From positions 1-22,542 of the IMG/VR virus record IMGVR_UViG_3300037086_000471: DNA of 22,542 bases. One strand, 5' to 3'. The DNA comes from a virus. The translations under genes and the position numbers were made by a program. Below are positions 14,793-21,393 of this stretch, piece by piece. The first letter of the stretch is position 1, and every line of letters starts with the position of its first letter. The notes below the pieces were generated by a model. That model worked only from the letters and a program-made list of their open reading frames with translations. It ran no database searches and was not told the DNA's origin.

Positions 14793-14890
14793 CTGGATCT
14801 TGTTCTGGGCTTTCCGAAAGATGATGCCGGGGATGCACGGCTCCTTGCCGGGATTCTCGAGGGTTTCGCAAACTCGAATCGGTTGACCGC
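14672..14890 (-). pseudogene. hsdM: Remnant of a type I methylase gene: N-terminal piece joined to C-terminal tail
   Basis: Reading leftward, 14890-14793 encodes VCETLENPGKEP, then CIPGIIFRKAQNKIQ, which I recognise as the N-terminal region of one HsdM group (FRKAQNKIQ is characteristic). At about 14792 this is joined, out of frame, to a segment encoding LPDPAVLASEIVEDPQAALD and on to the stop at 14674-14672, matching the C-terminal end of the larger relic at 15550. The methylase core is missing, so it is a deletion remnant. Its last 135 bases are about 91% identical to 15536-15670 with no gaps. Confidence 0.65.
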
Positions 14891-14950
14891 CTGACCGTAC
14901 CGCCTCCGCGTTGAGCGGGGCTACAATGGAATCAGGATAAGGGAACGCCC

Positions 14951-15199
14951 ATGCCTGACAAACAGCACGCGCATCAGTTGCTTGACCAACTCGGCGCCGC
15001 CCAGTTCGACGCCGTTGTCAAACTGATCGAAGTGATGGTCCGCGAGGACGGCGAGGAACTGACCGAGGAAGACCGCGGTGCCGTCGCCGCTTCGCGTGAC
15101 TATTTTCGGCTGAACCCCAAGGGCGGCGTCCCCTTCGAGCAGGTGGTCGCCGAGTGCGGCTTCACGATGGACCAGATCCGCGACTCCCAGGGCGAGTAA
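14951..15199 (+). CDS. Antitoxin of a RelE/ParE-type toxin-antitoxin pair
   Basis: 82-aa acidic protein in the place and size of an antitoxin. It has a helical N-terminal part (AHQLLDQLGAAQFDAVVKLI), an EELTEEDRGAVAASRDYF segment, and GGVPFEQVVAECGFTMDQIR near the end, a pattern I associate with small antitoxins partnered by RelE-like toxins. It would bind and neutralise the toxin and repress its own operon. The ATG at 14951 follows AAGGGA by six to seven bases, and a TACAAT -10-like box lies at 14922-14927 without a clear -35. The toxin starts nine bases after its stop. No DNA-binding fold can be assigned with certainty. Confidence 0.7.
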   Translation: MPDKQHAHQLLDQLGAAQFDAVVKLIEVMVREDGEELTEEDRGAVAASRDYFRLNPKGGVPFEQVVAECGFTMDQIRDSQGE

Positions 15200-15207
15200 T
15201 CGTTCAC

Positions 15208-15456
15208 GTGAAGAAAATCCGCTTTCACCCGAACGTTCCGGAAGAAGTCCGTGCGATCGGGCAGCGCGCCGCTCTGAACATCTTGGCGGCCATTCATCGG
15301 TACGCGGTAACCGGCGCCGGCAGGGTCAAGCCGCTGAGCGGGGAGTTCGAAGGGCTGCTCCGGCTTCGCGTCGGCAACCACCGCGTGTTCTTCGACGAGA
15401 CCGAGGATACCATCACCGTCCACCGCGTCCGCGATCGCAGAGAGGCGTACCGCTGA
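15208..15456 (+). CDS. RelE/ParE superfamily toxin
   Basis: 82-aa basic protein with the RelE-family plan: a starting strand KKIRFHPNVPEEV, a helix (RAIGQRAALNILAAIHRY), then VKPLSGEFEGLLRLRVGNHR and VFFDETEDTITVHRVRDRRE ending in AYR. LRVGNHRVFF followed by a second strand and a basic R-D-R-R end is the hallmark of this family, which mostly cuts ribosome-bound mRNA (RelE) or blocks gyrase (ParE). The GTG start at 15208 was chosen because it avoids a 46-base overlap that the ATG at 15154 would cause and places the first strand at the N-terminus. Which target it has cannot be told from sequence. Confidence 0.8.
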   Translation: MKKIRFHPNVPEEVRAIGQRAALNILAAIHRYAVTGAGRVKPLSGEFEGLLRLRVGNHRVFFDETEDTITVHRVRDRREAYR

Positions 15457-15506
15457 AGGGGCGGCAGGGAGAACCGCTGGCTGCGTAACGTGGGCTTCAA
15501 CCTGCC

Positions 15507-15528
15507 GTGTCGGCGCTCCTGCCGACAC
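15507..15528. repeat. Hairpin repeat beside the hsdM relic
   Basis: Arms GTGTCGGC (15507-15514) and GCCGACAC (15521-15528) enclose GCTCCT. Two further members at 19228-19249 and about 19330-19351 have arms GTGTCCGCA/TGCGGACAC with the same CTCC loop. One base pair is changed on both sides (C-G to G-C). Confidence 0.75.
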
Positions 15529-15535
15529 CTGAAAT

Positions 15536-15670
15536 CGAAGCCGCCGCTCTCACCCCGAGCCGCTGTCCCGTTCGCCCACCCCGAGATCGGCCGCGATCTG
15601 CGCGAACTGGTCCAGCGCCGCTTGCAGGTCCTCGACAATTTCGGCTGCCAGAACCGCCGGGTCCGGCAAA
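15536..15670. repeat. 135-bp imperfect direct repeat, copy 2 (hsdM 3' end)
   Basis: Partner of 14658-14792 at a constant offset of 878 bases. It forms the 3' end of the large hsdM relic. Confidence 0.85.
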
Positions 15671-16446
15671 TCGGACGAATCCCCCAGACTCTCATCCCTG
15701 AGCCAGAAGATATCGAGATTGGCCTTATCCCGCTTGATCAGATCTTCATAGGAGAAGCGCCGGAACCGCTCGCCCTCACTCCGCTGGTGGCGATTCGCGG
15801 GATTGTAGCAGCGGACAAACTCGTCCAGGTCGGCGCGGGTGAGCGTATTCGTCTTCAGTGTGAAGTGCTTGTTGGTGCGCAGATCGTAGATCCAAAGCGT
15901 GCGGGTCCAAGGTGTTTCGCTGGCCGGCTTGCGGTCGAAGAAGAGCACGTTGGCCTTGACGCCCTGGGCATAGAAGATGCCGGTGGGCAGCCGCAGCAGG
16001 GTATGCACGTCGCAATCATGCAAGAGGCGTTTGCGAATGGTTTCGCCGGCACCGCCCTCGAACAGCACATTGTCGGGCAAAACCACGGCGGCGCGGCCGT
16101 TGATCTTCAGCAGGCTGCGGACGTGCTGGAGGAAGTTGAGCTGTTTGTTGCTGGTGGTCGCCCAGAAGTCGTCGCGCAGAATCTCCTTGCGCTCCTTCAC
16201 CTCGTCGCCATCCTGGTTGATGATCGTGACGCTGGACTTTTTGCCGAATGGTGGATTGGTGAGCACCATGTCGTAGTTGACCGACGGCTTGGCGGCGAGG
16301 CTGTCCTTGCCGGCCGCGATGTTCTTCTCATTGCCCAGGCCGTGCAGCAGCAGGTTCATGGCGCAGAGGCGCGCGGTAGAAGCTACCAGTTCGACGGCGT
16401 AGAGCGCTTGGGTCTGCAAGTGGCGTACCTGGTCGCGATCAAACGT
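15550..16446 (-). pseudogene. hsdM: 5'-truncated type I restriction methylase (HsdM) relic
   Basis: The frame encodes about 298 residues of the C-terminal two thirds of an HsdM: LVASTARLCAMNLLLHGLGN, then motif IV in DMVLTNPPFGKKS, then AAVVLPDNVLFEGGAGETIR and VHTLLRLPTGIFYAQGVKAN. The N-terminal helical domain and the AdoMet-binding motif I (DPAxGTGGF) are absent. In frame, sequence runs back to TFDRDQVRHLQ and is then closed by a TAA at 16449-16447, so it has no start of its own and should be inactive. It is a different HsdM group from the intact methylase at 19823. It is most likely what remains of an older restriction system. Confidence 0.8.
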
Positions 16447-16485
16447 TTAGTCCTCTAGGACGTCGCGGGCGGACGGGCCGAGGTA

Positions 16486-16501
16486 GCCCCCGCCAGGGGG
16501 C
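16486..16501. repeat. Short hairpin (GCCCCC/GGGGGC)
   Basis: A 6-bp stem around GCCA, followed by ataag, in the gap upstream of hsdR. Equivalent units occur at 14402-14415 and about 19421-19436 (loop GTCA, followed by gaaag or gtaag), so this is another dispersed copy. Confidence 0.65.
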
Positions 16502-16563
16502 ATAAGCTCATCTGTCCACCATGATCTAACTTCTACCTGCAACCGCCTCCCTCCGGATTTCCC

Positions 16564-16592
16564 TTGCCCCCACACCCGTAACGCCCTACAAT
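16564..16592 (+). promoter_or_regulatory. Candidate sigma70-type promoter of hsdR
   Basis: TTGCCC (16564-16569) and TACAAT (16587-16592) are separated by exactly 17 bases, 54 bases before the hsdR start. The sequence between the hsdM relic and hsdR holds no gene, so this is the natural promoter position. Confidence 0.5.
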
Positions 16593-16645
16593 CAGACCTG
16601 AGCTTCCGAATACCATAGCTCCCAGTACTAATCATTCGGTATGCC

Positions 16646-19045
16646 ATGCCAAGCGCCGGCTCAAGGTTAGCGCCCGCCGTGAACAACCCGCACCCGCTCT
16701 CCCCAGCGCTCACCGAAGCCGACACCTGCCGCAAGTTCGTCCTCCCCAAGCTCTACGACTCCGGCTGGGACGACGACCAGATCGCCGAACAACGCTCCTT
16801 CACCGACGGTCGCATCGTCGTCGGCGCCGGCCAGCCCCGCCGCCGTCCTCAGAAACGCGCCGACTACCTGCTCAGGTACCGCCACGACTTCACCATCGCC
16901 GTCGTCGAAGCCAAACCCTCCTACAAGAGCCCCGGTGACGGCATCCAGCAGGCCAAGGACTACGCCGAAATCCTGGGTCTCAAGTTCGCTTACTCCACCA
17001 ATGGTCACGGCATCGTCGAACACGACTTTCTTACAGGCCAAGATAGCCACCTCGAAGCCTTCCCCTCACCCGCCGCCCTCTGGGACCGTCTCAAGAAGTC
17101 GCAGAACATCTCCGACACAATCACCGCCAACCTCCTCGAGCCCTACTGCCACCTCGCCGGCAAGCCCCCCCGCTACTACCAGGAAATCGCCATCAACCGC
17201 GCTGTCCAGGCCATCCTCCAGGGGAAGCGCCGGGCCCTCCTAACCCTCGCCACTGGCACCGGCAAGACCGTCATCGCCTTCCAAACCTGCTGGAAACTCT
17301 GGAACAGTCGCTGGAACCGCACCGGCGAGCACCGCCGCCCTCGCATCCTCTACCTCGCCGACCGCAACATCCTCGTCGACGACCCCATGGCCAAGGACTT
17401 CGCCCCCTTCGCCGAGGCCCGCTGGAAAATCCAGGGCGAAGCCGTCACCAGCCGCGAGATGTACTTCGCCACCTATCAGGCCATCGCCCGCGACGAAAAC
17501 CGCCCCGGCCTCTACCGCGACTACCCCAAGAACTTCTTCGACCTCATCATCGTCGACGAGTGCCACCGCGGCAGCGCCAGGGACGAATCGAACTGGCGTG
17601 AAATCCTCGAGTATTTCGAGGACGCCTACCAGCTCGGCATGACCGCCACCCCCCTCCGCGAGGACAACCGCGATACCTACCGCTACTTCGGCAATCCTCT
17701 CTACACCTACAGCCTCCGCCAGGGCATCGATGACGGTTTCCTCGCCCCCTACCGCGTCCACCGCATCGCCTCCACAGTCGATACCGTTGGCTGGCGTCCC
17801 AATAAGGGTCAGCTCGATCGCTACGGCCGCGAGATCCCCGACGAGATCTACACCACCCCCGACTTCGAACGAACGCTTGCGCTACGGCCCCGCACGGAAG
17901 CCATCGCCCGCAACCTCTCGGACTTCCTCAAGGAAAACGGTCGGTTCGGCAAGACCGTCGTTTTCTGCGTCGACCAGGACCACGCTGAGGAAATGCGCAT
18001 GGCCTTGAACAACTGCAACGCCGACCTCGTCAAAGTCCACTCCGATTACGTCGCCCGCGTCGTCTCCGACGAGGGCAAGTTCGGCCGCAGCCACCTCGAC
18101 CGCTTCATGGAATTGGAGACGCAGACTCCCGCCATCGTCACCACTTCCCAGATGCTTACCACCGGCGTGGACGTGCCCACCTGCAAAAACATCGTCATAG
18201 CCAGGGTCATCAACGGCATGACCGAGTTCAAGCAGATCATCGGCCGTGGCACCCGCGTCCGCTCCGACTACGGCAAGCTCTTCTTCAACATCCTCGACTA
18301 CACCGGCAGTGCCACCCGTCTCTTCGCCGATCCCGACTTCGACGGCGACCCCGCCCTGATCACCGAAGAGGAGATGGACCCAGAAGGCAACAAAACCAAA
18401 GAGGAGACGATCGCAGAGGAACCGCCCATTGTCGACCCGGTCCCGCTACTCGAAGCCGAGCCCTTGGAACCGCGCCGCAAATACTACGTCGATAACGGCT
18501 CTGTCGAGATCGGAATTCACGTCGTCTACGTGCTCGATCCCGACGGCAAGCAGCTCCGCGTCCTCAGCTTCACCGACTACACCGCGGGCAAGGTCCGTAG
18601 CCTCTACACCTCCGCCGCCGAGCTGCGCTCAAAGTGGTCCGACGCCGAAGAACGCGCCGCCATCATCGCCGCCCTCGAAGACCGCGGCATCACCTTCGAG
18701 AAACTCGCCGAAGAAGCCGGCCAGCCGGGAGCCGACCCCTTCGACCTCCTCTGCCACATAGCCTTCAACGCCCCGCTCCGCACCCGCAGAGAGCGAGCCA
18801 AACTCCTGCGTCAAGCCAAGAAGGATTTCTTCGACCAGTATTCCCCCGAGGCGCGCCAAGTCCTCAACGACATCCTGGACAAGTACATCGACTACGACAT
18901 CGCCCAGTTCAAGATCCCGGACATTCTGAAACTCCCGCCCATCTCCGACCGAGGCACCATAATCGAAATCTCAAACCTGTTCGGCGGAGCAGACCGCCTC
19001 CGCGACGCCGTAACCAAGATGCAGGAACTCCTCTATGCCGCCTAA
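16646..19045 (+). CDS. hsdR: Type I restriction enzyme, HsdR subunit (translocase and nuclease)
   Basis: 799-aa protein with all parts of HsdR. The N-terminal PD-(D/E)xK nuclease shows D73 and E88-A-K90 (FTIAVVEAKPS). A superfamily 2 helicase motor follows, with Walker A ATGTGKT (202-208), DECH (304-307), GMTATP (331-336) and motif VI QIIGRGTRVRS (530-540). The C-terminal region (RRERAKLLRQAKKDFFDQYS onward) would join the methylase complex. It translocates DNA from an unmethylated recognition site and cuts at a distance. All motor and nuclease residues are intact. ATG 16646 was taken as start; no clear Shine-Dalgarno sequence is seen, and a promoter-like pair lies just upstream. The partner genes follow on the same strand after 777 bases of repeats. 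Confidence 0.92.
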   Translation: MPSAGSRLAPAVNNPHPLSPALTEADTCRKFVLPKLYDSGWDDDQIAEQRSFTDGRIVVGAGQPRRRPQKRADYLLRYRHDFTIAVVEAKPSYKSPGDGIQQAKDYAEILGLKFAYSTNGHGIVEHDFLTGQDSHLEAFPSPAALWDRLKKSQNISDTITANLLEPYCHLAGKPPRYYQEIAINRAVQAILQGKRRALLTLATGTGKTVIAFQTCWKLWNSRWNRTGEHRRPRILYLADRNILVDDPMAKDFAPFAEARWKIQGEAVTSREMYFATYQAIARDENRPGLYRDYPKNFFDLIIVDECHRGSARDESNWREILEYFEDAYQLGMTATPLREDNRDTYRYFGNPLYTYSLRQGIDDGFLAPYRVHRIASTVDTVGWRPNKGQLDRYGREIPDEIYTTPDFERTLALRPRTEAIARNLSDFLKENGRFGKTVVFCVDQDHAEEMRMALNNCNADLVKVHSDYVARVVSDEGKFGRSHLDRFMELETQTPAIVTTSQMLTTGVDVPTCKNIVIARVINGMTEFKQIIGRGTRVRSDYGKLFFNILDYTGSATRLFADPDFDGDPALITEEEMDPEGNKTKEETIAEEPPIVDPVPLLEAEPLEPRRKYYVDNGSVEIGIHVVYVLDPDGKQLRVLSFTDYTAGKVRSLYTSAAELRSKWSDAEERAAIIAALEDRGITFEKLAEEAGQPGADPFDLLCHIAFNAPLRTRRERAKLLRQAKKDFFDQYSPEARQVLNDILDKYIDYDIAQFKIPDILKLPPISDRGTIIEISNLFGGADRLRDAVTKMQELLYAA

Positions 19046-19057
19046 CCCAAGCGTGGC

Positions 19058-19437
19058 GCAGCCTTTCAGGCTGCATGTCGGCTTTCGAGCCGACATTCCC
19101 GTCCCACAGGCTTCAGCCTGTTGTGGAGCGGGCAAACCTGCGACCACCCAGCCCGAAGAGCGAAAGAGAACGGCCCACGGCCCAAGCCGCGTGAAACCCT
19201 TTTGTAGCGCACGCTCCCAAGCGTGCCGTGTCCGCACTCCTGCGGACACCCAGCCCGAAGGGCAAAAGAGAACAGCCCACGGCGCAAGCCGCATGGAGCC
19301 CTTTTGTAGCGCACGCTCTCAAGCGTGCCGTGTCCGCACTCCTGCGGACACCCAGCCCGAAGGGCGACAGAGAATAGCCCACGGCGAAAGCCGTGGGAAC
19401 CAAGCATTCAAAGCAACCCAGCCCCCGTCAGGGGGCG
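19058..19437. repeat. Palindrome cluster with a 102-bp tandem repeat between hsdR and hsdM
   Basis: The cluster begins 13 bases after hsdR. Hairpins lie at 19058-19074 (loop TTTCA) and 19077-19094 (loop TTCG), the same order as at 14278-14313. About 2.5 copies of a 102-base unit follow from about 19147 to 19403 (for example ttttgtagcgcacgctc at 19200 and 19302). Each full copy contains a GCACGCT/AGCGTGC stem, a GTGTCCGCA/TGCGGACAC stem and agcccgaagggc. A GCCCCC/GGGGGC hairpin closes the cluster. Open frames here are by-products of the repeats. Confidence 0.8.
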
Positions 19438-19442
19438 TAAGA

Positions 19443-19822
19443 CACAATGGGGACTATGCCATCAACCCCGTACTACAGCACCAAGGAATCTTGCCGTCCT
19501 GCGACGATTTGCCGGATGTGGAGCGTCTTTGTGGCGTGGGCACTCTTGCCTGCCGCAGCGAGACTCATCTCGCTGCCCGGTGGACCAGGGAAAGAGGCAC
19601 GCCGCGGGACCCGCGAGAAGCTGTCCCGTCCAAGTTGGCCAAGTCCGGCGCGCCGGTCTTGGCTGCGGCTCTGCTGCTCTGCGGGGCAGACGATCGCAGT
19701 TCGTCGTCTGCCAAGCCGTGCAAACCGCTATGCGAGCCCACGCGGGCGACAGAAGACGATCGCCTGCCCCAAGCGTAAGAACGGGCATGCTGAATGACGC
19801 ACACCACAACCATCAAGCCCCA
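19443..19822. repeat. Non-coding spacer upstream of hsdM with further hairpins
   Basis: I see no gene here. It holds a perfect 9-bp hairpin at 19555-19576 (GCAGCGAGA/TCTCGCTGC, loop CTCA), preceded by the text gtggcgtgggcactcttgcc, and another 9-bp pair at 19685-19712 (GGCAGACGA/TCGTCTGCC). No clear promoter for hsdM could be recognised. Confidence 0.55.
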
Positions 19823-21391
19823 ATGACAACCAAACGCGCCCAAAAGACCGCCCAGCCCCAATCCACCGCCCAGCAGCTCGGCTCCCTGATCAAATCCTGC
19901 CGAGACATCATGCGCAAGGACAAAGGCCTCTCCGGCGACATCGACCGCCTCCCCATGCTCACCTGGGTCCTGTTCCTCAAATTCCTGGATGACATGGAGC
20001 GCACCCGCGAAGAAGAAGCCAGGATGGAAGGCAAGCGCTTCAAGCCCGCCATCGAGAAACCCTACCGCTGGCGCGACTGGGCCGCCCAAACCACCGGCGG
20101 CATCACCGGCCCCGAACTAATCGCCTTCATTAACCAGGACGAAGCCGTGCGCCCCGACGGGAACCGCGGCCCCGGCCTCTTCGCTTACCTGCGCTCCCTC
20201 CGCAGCGCCAATGGCGACCGCCGCGACGTCATCGCCGCCGTCTTCCAGGGCGCCGTCAACCGCATGTTGAACGGCTACCTCCTGCGCGATGTCCTCAACA
20301 AGGTCCACGAAATCCACTTCACCTCGCTCGACCAGATCCACACCCTCGGCCATCTCTACGAGACCATGCTCCGCGAGATGCGCGACGCCGCCGGCGACTC
20401 CGGCGAATTCTACACGCCCCGCGCCGTCGTCAAGCTCATCGTCTCCGTCGTCGACCCGCGTCTCGGCGAGACTGTCCTCGACCCCGCCGCCGGCACCGGC
20501 GGCTTCCTCGTCGAAACCTTTCAGCACCTTGAGAAGCAGGCCAAAACCACCCAGCAACGCGCCCGTCTCCAACGTGGCACCCTCTCCGGCATCGAGCCTA
20601 AGCCCCTGCCGTACTTGCTCTGCCAGATGAACCTCTTGCTCCACGGCGTCGAGTACCCCGACGTGGACCCCAACAACGCCCTCCGCTTCCCGCTCCGTGA
20701 GATCGGTGACAAGGACCGCGTGGACGTCATCATGACCAACCCGCCCTTCGGCGGCGAGGAGGAGCGTGGCATCCTCTCGAACTTCCCCGAGGACCGGCAA
20801 TCCGCGGAGACCGCGCTCCTCTTCTTGCAGCTCATCATGCGCAAGCTCCGCCGCCCCGTGGGCGGCAGCCAGGGCGGCCGCTGCGGCATGGTTGTGCCCA
20901 ACGGCACCCTCTTCGGCGACGGCGTCTGCGCCCGCGTGAAAGAGGACCTGCTGAAGAACTACAACCTGCACACGATTGTCCGCCTGCCGAACGGCGTCTT
21001 CGCCCCCTACACCAGCATCCCGACAAACCTGCTTTTCTTCGACCGCTCCGGCCCCACCAAGGACATCTGGTACTACGAACACGCGCTGCCTGAACGTCGC
21101 AAGAACTACAGCAAGACCAAACCCCTCCAATTCGAGGAGTTCGAGCCACTACTGAAGTGGTGGAAGAAGCGCGAAGAGAACGGCCGCGCCTGGAAGGTCA
21201 AGGCAGCGGACATCCTGAAGTACGACGGGGAGGACAACCTCCTCTCCGCCAACCTCGACCTCAAGAACCCCAGCGCCAAAGACGACCTGGAGCACCTCCC
21301 GCCCGAACAACTCCTCGACAGCATCCTCGCGAAAGAGAAGCGGATCATGGAGCTGATCAGGGAAACAAAATCACTCCTTGCTAATCGATAA
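19823..21391 (+). CDS. hsdM: Type I restriction-modification DNA methylase, HsdM subunit
   Basis: 522-aa N6-adenine methylase of the type I complex. Residues about 12-160 form the helical HsdM N-terminal domain (SLIKSCRDIMRKDKGLSGDI; LPMLTWVLFLKFLDDMER). The catalytic domain follows, with GEFYTPRAVV (194-203), motif I DPAAGTGGF (220-228) and motif IV NPPF (306-309). It transfers a methyl group from S-adenosylmethionine to adenine at the site chosen by HsdS, protecting self DNA. All key residues are present. The start is uncertain: ATG 19823 is used, while ATG 19787 would add 12 residues; neither has a clear ribosome site. Frame continues open far upstream only because of the repeats. hsdS follows after two bases. 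Confidence 0.92.
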   Translation: MTTKRAQKTAQPQSTAQQLGSLIKSCRDIMRKDKGLSGDIDRLPMLTWVLFLKFLDDMERTREEEARMEGKRFKPAIEKPYRWRDWAAQTTGGITGPELIAFINQDEAVRPDGNRGPGLFAYLRSLRSANGDRRDVIAAVFQGAVNRMLNGYLLRDVLNKVHEIHFTSLDQIHTLGHLYETMLREMRDAAGDSGEFYTPRAVVKLIVSVVDPRLGETVLDPAAGTGGFLVETFQHLEKQAKTTQQRARLQRGTLSGIEPKPLPYLLCQMNLLLHGVEYPDVDPNNALRFPLREIGDKDRVDVIMTNPPFGGEEERGILSNFPEDRQSAETALLFLQLIMRKLRRPVGGSQGGRCGMVVPNGTLFGDGVCARVKEDLLKNYNLHTIVRLPNGVFAPYTSIPTNLLFFDRSGPTKDIWYYEHALPERRKNYSKTKPLQFEEFEPLLKWWKKREENGRAWKVKAADILKYDGEDNLLSANLDLKNPSAKDDLEHLPPEQLLDSILAKEKRIMELIRETKSLLANR

Positions 21392-21393
21392 TC

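Noticed and set aside
15154-15207. ATG start for the toxin inside the antitoxin gene
   Set aside because: It would add 18 residues (MRLHDGPDPRLPGR and four more) not seen in RelE-type proteins; the GTG at 15208 fits the family.
19147-19403. CRISPR array
   Set aside because: The repeated unit is 102 bases, tandem and without unique spacers, and each unit contains several hairpins; no cas gene is near.
19035-19778. 247-codon plus-strand frame between hsdR and hsdM
   Set aside because: It is created by the 102-bp tandem repeat and shows repeating peptide blocks without any recognisable domain.
19325-19822. N-terminal extension of hsdM through the upstream spacer
   Set aside because: The extension is translated repeat DNA (hairpin units), and known HsdM N-termini align only from about 19823 on.
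20117-21130. 337-codon minus-strand open frame opposite hsdM
   Set aside because: It is an antisense shadow: low-complexity Val/Ala/Glu composition and full overlap with an hsdM carrying intact motifs.
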